Origin: Algicella marina
Lineage (GTDB): Bacteria > Pseudomonadota > Alphaproteobacteria > Rhodobacterales > Rhodobacteraceae
Assembly: GCF_009931615.1 (NCBI RefSeq)
Contig: NZ_CP046620.1
Location: 2,185,501 to 2,249,500 of the forward strand
DNA length: 64,000 nucleotides
Reading direction: 5' to 3'
The translations under genes and the position numbers were made by a program. The notes beneath the pieces are model-generated. The model did not search any database. It saw nothing but the letters and a program-made list of their open reading frames with translations, and was not told where the DNA came from. Positions 23,689 through 31,577 of this stretch are shown here, piece after piece; the first letter of the stretch is position 1; each line of letters starts with the position of its first letter.

Positions 23689-25952
23689 TGCCCCATTCCA
23701 GCGCGGTGGAGTCGCGCGTCCTTCTCAAGCGTCTGCAAACGGCCCTCGCCGAACCGTTGGGGGCCGATGCGGGCCAGCGCAGGCTGGACAGGATCACCGC
23801 GATCGTCGCCGAGGGTCTGGCGGCAGAGGTCTGCTCCATCTACCTGCGCCGGGGCGCCGATCTCGAATTATCCGCCACGACCGGCCTCAATCCGCAGGCT
23901 GTCCACCTGATCCGCATGCGCGTTCGCGAAGGCCTCGTCGGTCGCATCGCCCATACTGCGGAACCGATCAACACCAAGGATGCACCGCGCACGCGCGGAT
24001 TCCAGTACTTCCCGGAAACGGGCGAGGAGATCTTCGCGTCCTTCCTCGGCGTCCCCATCCAGCGCCTCGGCGAGGTGCTTGGTGTGCTCGTCGTCCAGAA
24101 CCAGACGCCGCGCGACTACACCGATGACGAGGTCCACGGCCTGGAAGTTGTTGCCATGGTCATCGCCGAGATGGCGGAGTTCGGCGTCTTCACCGGCACC
24201 TCGGAAACCGATGTGCCCGGCCCCCATGCCCTGCCCTACTATACCAAGGGCGTCATCGGCCAGGAAGGCGTCGCCGAAGGCCATGTCCTGATGCACGATC
24301 CGCAGGTCGCCATCTCAAATCCGGTGGCCGACGATCCGGCGGCCGAACAGGCCCGCCTTGCCGAGGCGCTCGAAGGCATCCGCGCCGAGATCGACGAGAT
24401 GCTTGGCGCCGACTACCTCGCCGACGGTGGCGAACACCGCGAAGTGCTGAACGCCTGGCGGATGTTCGCCCACGACAAGGGCTGGGTCCGGAGGATGCAG
24501 GCCAGCATCGATGCGGGACTCGCCGCCGAGGTGGCTGTTGAGCGCGAGCAATCGGAAACCCGCGCCCGCATGTCGCGTGTCACCGACATGTACCTGCGTG
24601 AACGCCTGCACGATCTCGATGACCTCTCCAACCGCCTGCTGCGCCGCCTTACCGGGGCCGCCAACCACAACGGCGACATCCCCGAGGATGCGATCCTCGT
24701 CGCCAGAAACATTGGCCCGGGCGAGTTGCTCGACTATGGCCGCGCATTGAAGGGCGTGGTGCTGGAGGAAGGCTCCGTCGGTTCGCATGCCGCCATCGTC
24801 GCGCGCGCGCTAGCCATTCCGCTTGTCATCCAGGCCGACCGCATCACCCGCGAGGCAGTCGCCGGCGACCACATCCTCGTCGACGGCGACCAGGGCCTCA
24901 TCCACCTGCGACCGGAGGACAATGTCGCCGAGGCCTTCCGCGCCAAGATCGACATGGCGGCCGAGGCGCAGGAGGCCTATGCGGCCCTGCGCGACAAACC
25001 CGCCGTCAGCCGCGATGGCATCCGGGTGGCGCTCCATATGAACGCCGGGCTGATGGCCGACCTGCCCAGCCTGGTTCCGTCGGGCGCCGAGGGCGTCGGC
25101 CTCTACCGCACGGAACTGCAGTTCCTCGTCCGTCGTACCGTACCGAAGCGCAGTGATCTCGCCGCGCTCTATTCAAAAATCCTATCGTCGGCCGGCGACA
25201 AGCCCGTCACCTTCCGCACCCTCGACATCGGCTCCGACAAAGTGCTGCCCTACATGAAACGCGACCCTGAACCGAACCCGGCGCTCGGCTGGCGCGCGAT
25301 CCGCGTCGGCCTCGACCGCAAGGGGGTCATGCGCATGCAGCTGCAGGCCATGCTTCGGGCCGCCAACGGCCGGCCGCTGCGGGTGATGTTTCCCTTCGTC
25401 GCCCAGTTCGACGAGTTCCGAGAGGCCCGCGCCCACCTGCTGGATGAGGTCGAACGTGAGCGCAAGCTCGGGCACCCGGTCCCGGACAGTCTCAAGATCG
25501 GCGCCATGCTGGAAACCCCCAGCCTCGCCTTCGCGCCGGACCAGTTTTTCGAGATGGCGGATTTCATTTCCATCGGCGGCAACGATCTGAAGCAATTCTT
25601 CTTCGCCGCCGACCGCGAGAACGAGCGGGTGCGCCGCCGTTACGATACGCTCAACGTCTCGTTCCTGACCTTCATCGAACAGATCGCCGCCCGCTGCGAC
25701 GGCCACGATACGCCGGTCAGCTTCTGTGGCGAGGATGCCGGAAGGCCGGTGGAGGCGTTGGCCTTCATCGCCATGGGCCTGCGCAACCTGTCGATGCGCC
25801 CGGCCTCGATCGGCCCGGTAAAGCGGATGATCCGCAACACCGATGTCGGCGAGGCCCGCGATGTCATCAACCGCGCCCGCCGTTCGGGCGAGCAATCGGT
25901 TCGCAAGGAATTGATGGCGTGGATCAACGCCCGCGGCATCCCCGTTGCCTGA
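23685..25952 (+). CDS. ptsP: PEP-protein phosphotransferase of the nitrogen PTS (EI-Ntr)
   Basis: PtsP takes phosphate from PEP and passes it to NPr, the first step of a regulatory phosphorelay linking nitrogen/carbon state to potassium and other transport. Domains in order over 755 residues: N-terminal GAF (about 15-165), EI N-terminal domain with catalytic H368 in GSVGSHAAIVARAL, and the TIM-barrel PEP-binding domain (GVGLYRTELQFL, RTLDIGSDKVLPYM, ADFISIGGNDLKQF, SFCGEDAGRP with the conserved Cys). The lysC-ptsP pairing is common in alphaproteobacteria. The Ktr potassium transporter at about 57-59 kb is a plausible downstream target of this relay elsewhere, but no link is shown here. Confidence 0.94.
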   Translation: MMPHSSAVESRVLLKRLQTALAEPLGADAGQRRLDRITAIVAEGLAAEVCSIYLRRGADLELSATTGLNPQAVHLIRMRVREGLVGRIAHTAEPINTKDAPRTRGFQYFPETGEEIFASFLGVPIQRLGEVLGVLVVQNQTPRDYTDDEVHGLEVVAMVIAEMAEFGVFTGTSETDVPGPHALPYYTKGVIGQEGVAEGHVLMHDPQVAISNPVADDPAAEQARLAEALEGIRAEIDEMLGADYLADGGEHREVLNAWRMFAHDKGWVRRMQASIDAGLAAEVAVEREQSETRARMSRVTDMYLRERLHDLDDLSNRLLRRLTGAANHNGDIPEDAILVARNIGPGELLDYGRALKGVVLEEGSVGSHAAIVARALAIPLVIQADRITREAVAGDHILVDGDQGLIHLRPEDNVAEAFRAKIDMAAEAQEAYAALRDKPAVSRDGIRVALHMNAGLMADLPSLVPSGAEGVGLYRTELQFLVRRTVPKRSDLAALYSKILSSAGDKPVTFRTLDIGSDKVLPYMKRDPEPNPALGWRAIRVGLDRKGVMRMQLQAMLRAANGRPLRVMFPFVAQFDEFREARAHLLDEVERERKLGHPVPDSLKIGAMLETPSLAFAPDQFFEMADFISIGGNDLKQFFFAADRENERVRRRYDTLNVSFLTFIEQIAARCDGHDTPVSFCGEDAGRPVEALAFIAMGLRNLSMRPASIGPVKRMIRNTDVGEARDVINRARRSGEQSVRKELMAWINARGIPVA

Positions 25953-26276
25953 CGGCAGCCATACCGAACCCATACCGTTTCCATACCAAACCCATATTCA
26001 CCTGGGGGCGCAGAATCGGCGATTCGCGGTCCGGTCAATCCGCGCGAAGCGCCCCCCGGAACGGGGGCTCGGGATTGACGGGGCCGCGACTCGTCACACA
26101 GGATCGAACAGGTGCGTTGAGGGCGCAGAATGCCCCCTCAACCACCTCCCAGGCAAAGAAGTTTCACCGCACAGCTTACCGATGCCAGATATTTTCACCC
26201 GATCGTCCGACGCAGGTGCCCACCGCCCCCATCCCCGATGGGGGCTTGCAAGACGTGATCGCGTCAGCGATCCCCG
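25953..26276. other. Convergent intergenic region rich in hairpins
   Basis: No gene is seen between ptsP and the GNAT gene, which converge. The interval holds an 11-bp tandem repeat at its left end (25959-26002) and four stem-loops: GCCCCC/GGGGGC (26049-26066), TTGAGGG/CCCTCAA (26117-26141), GCCCCCATC/GATGGGGGC (26225-26245, 3-nt loop) and GATCGC/GCGATC (26257-26272). The last two lie just after the GNAT stop and are its likely terminator. The word GGGCGCAGAAT occurs twice (26006 and 26121). Confidence 0.55.
25959..26002 (+). repeat. Four-unit 11-bp tandem repeat (CCATACC type)
   Basis: Units CCATACCGAAC, CCATACCGTTT, CCATACCAAAC and the weaker CCATATTCACC follow each other with an exact 11-bp period, starting 6 nt after the ptsP stop. 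One helical turn of spacing would place a bound protein on the same DNA face each time. Function unknown. Confidence 0.7.
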
Positions 26277-26771
26277 CTAATCGATGAAGCGCCGCACCAG
26301 CCCGGAAACGCCGGCGAAGGCGCCCGGCTGCAGCTCCTGCCCCATCACCCTGTCCGGGTTCGTTGGCGGTGGAAACTCTATGAAATTCAATACGTTGAAA
26401 CCAAACCTTCGGTAGTAGGGCGCATCGCCGACCAGCAGAACCCGCGCCCAGCCGGCCGCCCGAGCCGCATCCAGACCTTCCCAGATCAACAGCCCGCCCA
26501 GCCCCTCACCCTGTCGTGTCGGATGCACAGCCACCGGCCCGAGCAGCAGGGCACTGTCGCCCCCGTGCCCGATCCTCACCGGCCAGAAGCGGATCGCCCC
26601 GGCAACAATCCCCGCCTCGTCCCGTGCCACCCGGCTCAGCTCCGCCAGCGCCGGCACCCCGTCGCGCAGACGATAGGAACTCAGCGCCGTCCGTCCCGGC
26701 GCGAAGGTGAGGTCATAGAGGTTCTCCACCTCATCCGCATCGGCGGGTTGTTCCGGCAACAGAGTGTACAT
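26277..26771 (-). CDS. GNAT family N-acetyltransferase (YhbS-like)
   Basis: The 164-residue protein has the GNAT acetyl-CoA fold: LLLGPVAVHPTRQGEGLGGLLIWEGLDAARAAGWARVLLVGD covers motif A with the Q/RxxGxG/A-type loop (RQGEGLGG), followed by the YhbS-like PYYRRFGF. It transfers an acetyl group from acetyl-CoA to an unknown small molecule or protein. It stands alone between convergent ptsP and a divergent flavin reductase. The substrate cannot be assigned. Confidence 0.85.
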   Translation of the reverse strand: MYTLLPEQPADADEVENLYDLTFAPGRTALSSYRLRDGVPALAELSRVARDEAGIVAGAIRFWPVRIGHGGDSALLLGPVAVHPTRQGEGLGGLLIWEGLDAARAAGWARVLLVGDAPYYRRFGFNVLNFIEFPPPTNPDRVMGQELQPGAFAGVSGLVRRFID

Positions 26772-26950
26772 GGGAGAGAGGCCGTCAGAAATTCAAAACG
26801 AAATCAAGATCTTGCGCGGGTCACAGGCCGCAGGGACCATGCCTCTTCGTCGTCCGTTCACCGCAGTGCTCCAAGGCATTCCCGCTCTCCCTCGACACCG
26901 CCCTAGCATGGCGCTAGACCCATCTCAAAGCCAATTTCCCGGAGCCATCC

Positions 26951-27562
26951 ATGTTTTACCGCCCCGGGCAGGACGCACACGGCCTGCCGCACAACCCCTT
27001 CAAGGCCATGGTCGCCCCACGCCCGATCGGATGGATTTCCGCTATCGACGGCGACGGCCGTGTCAACCTCGCGCCCTACAGCTTCTTCAATGCCCTCTCG
27101 GATAGCCCGCCCATGGTGATGTTTTCCAACACAGGTGCGAAACCAGACCGGCAGCGCGGAAAAGACAGCGTCTCAGCGATCCGCGAGAGCGGTGAATTCG
27201 CCGTCAACATCGTCTCCTACACACTCCGCGATGCCATGAACGCCACGTCCGGCGGCTACGACGCGTCGGTTGACGAGTTCGAGACGGCGGGTCTGGAAAA
27301 GGCCGCCTGTGAACTGATATCCGCCCCTCGGGTCAAGGCCGCCCCCGGCAATTTCGAGTGCAAGCTCTGGAAGATTATCGACCTCCCCGGCGAGAGCAAC
27401 ATTATGGTCATTGGCGAGGTCATCGGCATCCACATCGCCGAATCCGCGCTGACCGATGGCATCTTCGACCTGACGAAGGTCCAACCGCTGTCCCGACTTG
27501 GTTATCGCGACTACGCCGCCGTCACGGAACTCTTTTCGCTGAACCGTCCCGGCCAGTCCTGA
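26951..27562 (+). CDS. Flavin reductase family protein (FMN-binding split barrel)
   Basis: The 203-residue protein has the flavin reductase-like domain: MVAPRPIGWISAIDGDGRVNLAPYSFFNALSDSPPMVMFS near the N-terminus, GEFAVNIVSYTLRDAMNATSG and SNIMVIGEVIGIHI. Members bind FMN and either reduce flavin with NAD(P)H for a partner oxygenase or act on other substrates. No monooxygenase partner is adjacent. It lies 64 nt upstream of mtnP in the same direction and may be co-transcribed. Specific function not assigned. Confidence 0.88.
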   Translation: MFYRPGQDAHGLPHNPFKAMVAPRPIGWISAIDGDGRVNLAPYSFFNALSDSPPMVMFSNTGAKPDRQRGKDSVSAIRESGEFAVNIVSYTLRDAMNATSGGYDASVDEFETAGLEKAACELISAPRVKAAPGNFECKLWKIIDLPGESNIMVIGEVIGIHIAESALTDGIFDLTKVQPLSRLGYRDYAAVTELFSLNRPGQS

Positions 27563-27626
27563 CGGGTTGACATTGCCCGGTGCGCACGGGTTCCTGACGA
27601 CAGGAAAAGGCAAGGAGACAAGGGCG

Positions 27627-28502
27627 ATGAAAACGATGATCGGTGTGATCGGCGGCAGCGGGCTGTACGAGATCGAGGGCCTCGAAGGGGCGAAGTGGCA
27701 GACGGTCGAAACGCCATGGGGCCCGCCCTCCGACGACGTTCTCACCGGCACACTCAACGGCGTGAAAATGGCCTTTCTTCCGCGCCACGGTCGCGGTCAC
27801 GTGCAAAGCCCTACCTCTATCAACTATCGCGCCAATATCGATGCGCTGAAACGTCTGGGCGTCACCGACGTCTTCTCCGTTTCCGCTTGCGGCTCCTTTC
27901 GCGAGGAGATGGCACCCGGCGACTTTGTCATCGTCGACCAGTTCATCGACCGCACCTTCGCGCGTGAAAAGAGCTTTTTCGGTCCCGGCTGCGTCGCCCA
28001 TGTCTCCGTTGCACACCCCACCTGCCCACGCCTCGGCGCCGCTGCCCGCGCCGCCGCCGAAGCCGCAGGCGTGACGGTGCACGACGGGGGAACCTATCTA
28101 GCCATGGAAGGGCCTCAATTCTCCACGTTGGCCGAATCGAAGCTCTACCGCGAGGTCTGGGGTTGCGACGTGATCGGCATGACCAACATGCCCGAGGCAA
28201 AGCTCGCCCGGGAGGCCGAGCTTTGCTATGCATCGGTTGCCATGATCACCGATTACGACAGTTGGCATCCCGATCACGGAGAGGTCGAGATCACGGAGAT
28301 CATCGCCACACTGATGGGCAACGCCGACAAGGCCCGCGACATGGTTGCCCGCCTGCCCGCCCTGCTTGGGCCGGAACGTGAGGATTGTCCTCACGGGTGC
28401 GACAAGGCACTGGAATACGCAATTCTTACGCAGCCACCCGCACGCAACGAAACTCTCGTTGCCAAGCTTGATGCGGTCGCCGGCCGCGTTCTCAACCGCT
28501 GA
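27627..28502 (+). CDS. mtnP: S-methyl-5'-thioadenosine phosphorylase
   Basis: MtnP splits methylthioadenosine, a by-product of polyamine and homoserine-lactone synthesis, into adenine and methylthioribose-1-phosphate. The 291-residue protein is of the PNP/MTAP family: GVIGGSGLYEIEGLE, GDFVIVDQFIDRTF, GGTYLAMEGPQFSTLAESKLYR, GMTNMPEAKLAREAELCYA and the SWHP signature following ITDYD. The ATG at 27627 has AAGGAG 9 nt upstream. It is followed 18 nt later by apt, so the adenine released can be turned into AMP at once. Confidence 0.93.
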   Translation: MKTMIGVIGGSGLYEIEGLEGAKWQTVETPWGPPSDDVLTGTLNGVKMAFLPRHGRGHVQSPTSINYRANIDALKRLGVTDVFSVSACGSFREEMAPGDFVIVDQFIDRTFAREKSFFGPGCVAHVSVAHPTCPRLGAAARAAAEAAGVTVHDGGTYLAMEGPQFSTLAESKLYREVWGCDVIGMTNMPEAKLAREAELCYASVAMITDYDSWHPDHGEVEITEIIATLMGNADKARDMVARLPALLGPEREDCPHGCDKALEYAILTQPPARNETLVAKLDAVAGRVLNR

Positions 28503-28520
28503 ATCCAAAGAGGCAAACAC

Positions 28521-29051
28521 TTGAAAACCGTCAAGGATTACATCCGCACCATCCCCGATTTCCCGCATGAGGGGATCATGTTCCGCGATGTCACCACATT
28601 GTTCGGCGACCCACGCGGGTTCAGGTTGGCGGTCGATCAGTTGCTGCATCCCTATGTCGGCCGCCGGATTGACAAGGTGGCCGGACTGGAAGCACGTGGG
28701 TTCATTCTCGGAGGGGCCATCGCCCACCAGCTTTCCATCGGCTTCGTCCCCATCCGCAAACAGGGAAAGCTACCGGGCAACACGATTTCCCAAGGCTACA
28801 AGCTGGAGTACGGCGAGGCGGTGATGGAAGTCCATGAAGATGCGATAGAGGCGGGCGAGTCGGTACTGCTGGTCGATGATCTGCTGGCAACCGGCGGTAC
28901 AGCTGAAGCCGGGCTGAAGCTGATCGAGAAACTCGGCGGCAATGTCGTCGGGACTGCCTTTATCATCGACTTGCCGGAATTGGGCGGACGCAAGCGCCTT
29001 GAGGATCTTGGCATGGACGTACATGCGCTATGCGCCTTTGAAGGCGACTGA
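28521..29051 (+). CDS. apt: Adenine phosphoribosyltransferase
   Basis: Apt makes AMP from adenine and PRPP. The 176-residue type I phosphoribosyltransferase shows the PRPP loop [16 protein letters not shown], the start [23 protein letters not shown] and the flexible loop [12 protein letters not shown]. Translation starts at TTG 28521, set by AAAGAGG at 28507-28513. The mtnP-apt pair forms a small adenine-salvage operon. Two terminator-like hairpins lie downstream. Confidence 0.95.
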   Translation: MKTVKDYIRTIPDFPHEGIMFRDVTTLFGDPRGFRLAVDQLLHPYVGRRIDKVAGLEARGFILGGAIAHQLSIGFVPIRKQGKLPGNTISQGYKLEYGEAVMEVHEDAIEAGESVLLVDDLLATGGTAEAGLKLIEKLGGNVVGTAFIIDLPELGGRKRLEDLGMDVHALCAFEGD

Positions 29052-29073
29052 AAAATTGTCGGTTTGGCGACAA
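29051..29073 (-). terminator. Intrinsic terminator for minus-strand transcription
   Basis: Stem TTGTCG (29056-29061) with CGACAA (29068-29073), loop of 6. On the minus strand it is followed by five T. It would stop read-through from the FAD-oxidase transcript before it enters apt. Confidence 0.5.
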
Positions 29074-29091
29074 AAACAGAAATTGAAGCGG

Positions 29092-29117
29092 TTTTGGTAA
29101 CCTCTTGGTAACCAAAA
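29092..29117. promoter_or_regulatory. Repeated TTGGTAACC operator-like element
   Basis: TTGGTAACC occurs at 29094-29102 and 29105-29113, an 11-bp period. The whole 29092-29117 is also a near-perfect inverted repeat (TTTTGGTAACC, TCTT, GGTAACCAAAA, one mismatch). It looks like a GntR- or LacI-size operator but is placed in a convergent intergenic region, with no start codon close by. Confidence 0.4.
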
Positions 29118-29184
29118 TGGCTGCATTCTGTCTTTGCCTTCCTCGTAAGGCACTGCTTGCAAATCAGGCCTCGGTCTGGAATTC

Positions 29185-29219
29185 GGCGCCTCCTCTCACC
29201 CCGGGGAGGCGCCATTTTT
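29185..29219 (+). terminator. Strong intrinsic terminator, plus strand
   Basis: A 9-bp stem GGCGCCTCC (29185-29193) with GGAGGCGCC (29205-29213), followed by ATTTTTC. This is the clearest T-tailed terminator of the window. It would end the mtnP-apt transcript, or a short transcript that starts after the TTGGTAACC repeat. Confidence 0.75.
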
Positions 29220-29228
29220 CTTGTTGTC

Positions 29229-30644
29229 TCAGACCCGCAACACCGCACCGGGGTTAAACAGGCCTTTTGGGTCCAATGCCCTCTTGATTGCCCGCATTGC
29301 CAGCAACTTGCCGGGGTCGCCGAACCGTTCCAGATCACCAGTTTTCAGGCGACCGATGCCATGTTCCGCACTTACGGAACCTCCCAATGCATCCGTCACT
29401 TCGTGAACGCAGTCTTTAATAGCTTTGTAGCGCCCCTCGTACTCGGAGCGATCTCCGCCCTTGGCGGGGAAGACATTGTAATGCAGGTTGCCATCGCCCA
29501 GATGGCCGAAGCAGTTGATGCGGATGTCCGCACCCATCGCCATAAGCAGCGGCCCTGTCCGCTTGATAAATTCGGGCACTTTTGAAACCGGAACCGAGAT
29601 GTCATGGCTGGAAATCGCGCCGATCAACCGGTTCGCCTCCGGTATCCGCTCCCTCACTGCCCAGAAATCCTGCCGCTGCCCCTCGCTCTGGGCAATCAGC
29701 GCATCGATGACGCCCTTACTCATCGCGGCTTCCAGCGCCGCCATCAGCCGCTCTTCCAGCCGGCCACCATGGCCGCTGCCAAGTTCGACCAACACCGACC
29801 AGGCGGGAATTTCGGCAAAAGGCTGCGGCGCGTCGGGCACCTTTTCGGCCAGGAAACGATAGCCCTCTGCACTCATGAGTTCGAAGGCGGTAATCGTGTC
29901 GTCAACATGGTCCCGCATGATATTCAAAAGTGTCAGGGCAGCATCGGGATCTTCCACGACCACCAGCGCAGTCGCACGCTCGCGGGCGGCCGGGAACATC
30001 TTCAAACTTGCAGCGGTTATGATGCCGAGCGTACCTTCCGAACCGATCAGCAAATGCCGCAGATCGTAACCGGTATTGTCCTTGCGCAGTCTTTTCAGAC
30101 CGTTGAACACTGTTCCGTCCGGCAGCACCGCCTCCACCCCGAGACAGAGATCGCGGGCATTGCCGTAGCGCAGCACCTGCACGCCGCCGGCATTGGTTGC
30201 CAGATTACCGCCGATGCGCGCCGAACCCTCCGCCGCCAGCGACAGCGGAAACAGCCTGTCCGCCGCCGCGGCCGCCGCCTGCACATCAGCGAGGATGACC
30301 CCCGCCTCGCAGACGAGAACATTGTCGCGGGCGTCAACATCGCGGATACGGTTCATCCGCTCCACCGACAGCAGCATCGCGGCTGGGCCATCCACCATGA
30401 CCTGGCCACCGACCAGCCCGGTACCACCGGCATAAGGCACGATGCCGACATCCATCTCGTTGGCCAGCTTCACCAGCGTAACCACCTCGAACAGATCACG
30501 TGGTCGGGCCAGCAGCGGTGACGTGCCGGTGTAGCGTCCTCGCGGTTCCTGAAGATATCCGATGTCCGGTAAGGAGAAGATCGCAGGGTCCATCCGCTCC
30601 CGGAATGTTTCCTGAAGCGTGGCATCGAGCGGTTGGAGAGGCAT
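29229..30644 (-). CDS. FAD-linked oxidase / D-2-hydroxyacid dehydrogenase (GlcD/DLD type)
   Basis: The 471-residue flavoprotein has an N-terminal FAD-binding PCMH domain (GTSPLLARPRDLFEVVTLVKLANEMDVGIVPYAGGTGLVGGQV; GNLATNAGGVQVLRYGNARDLCLGVEAVLPDG; GSEGTLGIITAASLKMFP) and a C-terminal FAD-oxidase domain with metal-site motifs CFGHLGDGNLHYNVFP and SAEHGIGRLKTGDLERFG. Relatives oxidise D-lactate, D-2-hydroxyglutarate or glycolate. Which substrate is used cannot be told from sequence. It begins 3 nt after the MBL-fold hydrolase gene and is probably in one operon with it. Confidence 0.88.
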   Translation of the reverse strand: MPLQPLDATLQETFRERMDPAIFSLPDIGYLQEPRGRYTGTSPLLARPRDLFEVVTLVKLANEMDVGIVPYAGGTGLVGGQVMVDGPAAMLLSVERMNRIRDVDARDNVLVCEAGVILADVQAAAAAADRLFPLSLAAEGSARIGGNLATNAGGVQVLRYGNARDLCLGVEAVLPDGTVFNGLKRLRKDNTGYDLRHLLIGSEGTLGIITAASLKMFPAARERATALVVVEDPDAALTLLNIMRDHVDDTITAFELMSAEGYRFLAEKVPDAPQPFAEIPAWSVLVELGSGHGGRLEERLMAALEAAMSKGVIDALIAQSEGQRQDFWAVRERIPEANRLIGAISSHDISVPVSKVPEFIKRTGPLLMAMGADIRINCFGHLGDGNLHYNVFPAKGGDRSEYEGRYKAIKDCVHEVTDALGGSVSAEHGIGRLKTGDLERFGDPGKLLAMRAIKRALDPKGLFNPGAVLRV

Positions 30645-30646
30645 GG

Positions 30647-31468
30647 TCAATCCCAGTTGGCGGGCCGGTAGGCTCGGGGCAGAAGAACCCGGATTGTAGG
30701 AGTCCGCGGCAGGGTCCGCAAGGAAACGGTCGTACTGCTTTCACCGTCGTTCTCGATCTCGAAATCGTCCTGAAGGCCGGCGATGAAACGCTGAAGGGTA
30801 CTGTCGCCGAACCAGTGCATCGGCAGAACCAGTTGGGCTTTCACCCGCTCCATCACGCTGATCATCTCCGCAGTGGGCAGGGTCATTCCGCCATCGACAG
30901 GTACCATCACCACATCCAGACGCCCCAGCAACGCATATTGCGCGTCCGAAGGTTCGTGATGCAGGTGGCCAAGGTGGCCGATGCAAAGCCCCGCCGTTTC
31001 GAAGATGAAGATGGAGTTTGCATTCTCCTCCCGTCCGCCGAGGCCGGCGCGAATATCGGTGGTAACGTTTCGGATCAGCAATTCATCATCGAGCGAAAGG
31101 CTGTGGTCTGCCGGTTCCCCGAAATCTCCCCAGCCACGCAGAATATGGGGAATGTCCGGGTTTGGCGTGGCGGTCCAATGGCTGGAATGTGCCCGGTTCA
31201 TCGTCACCACGTCAGGCAACGGCGCCTCTGCTCCAAGATAGCCGGTGTAATCCGTGGCAATCCCGCGCCCCGTCGGCGTTTCTATCAGATAAGTGGAGTG
31301 GGAAATGTAGCTCAGCCGAACTTCTTCGCGGGACAGACCCTCGCCATAGGATGCGAACTGGATGTTGCGGAATTCGCCCTCGGAAAGGGCAATGCAATGG
31401 CTTTGCAGATCCTGAGCCTGTACGACCCCCGGTATCACGAAGGACAGAGCCAAGAGAAGGCTACGCAT
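30647..31468 (-). CDS. Exported MBL-fold metallo-hydrolase
   Basis: The 273-residue protein has a signal peptide (SLLLALSFVIPGVVQAQ) and a metallo-beta-lactamase-like fold. Candidate metal ligands are visible: ISHSTYLIET, NRAHSSHW, GHLGHLHH and the late histidine in PMHWFG, in a pattern nearer to the UlaG/AttM-like group than to beta-lactamases, since the standard HxHxDH is not seen. A periplasmic hydrolase or lactonase is likely; the substrate is unknown. ATG 31468 directly precedes the signal peptide. It is upstream of, and coupled to, the FAD-linked dehydrogenase. Confidence 0.78.
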   Translation of the reverse strand: MRSLLLALSFVIPGVVQAQDLQSHCIALSEGEFRNIQFASYGEGLSREEVRLSYISHSTYLIETPTGRGIATDYTGYLGAEAPLPDVVTMNRAHSSHWTATPNPDIPHILRGWGDFGEPADHSLSLDDELLIRNVTTDIRAGLGGREENANSIFIFETAGLCIGHLGHLHHEPSDAQYALLGRLDVVMVPVDGGMTLPTAEMISVMERVKAQLVLPMHWFGDSTLQRFIAGLQDDFEIENDGESSTTVSLRTLPRTPTIRVLLPRAYRPANWD

Positions 31469-31577
31469 TACGGCATTCCTTTCCTGCTGATCACTGCAAG
31501 AATGCGGCAATGGCATATTTTTTCAAGTTGTACGCGAGAGAGTTGAAGTTCGCCGGTTCAAACTAAGTTGAACTGCC

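Noticed and set aside
29117-29251. Small plus-strand ORF starting AAAATGGCTGCATTC after the TTGGTAACC repeat
   Set aside because: It has no ribosome site, runs through the strong terminator and into the convergent dehydrogenase gene, and shows no recognisable protein.
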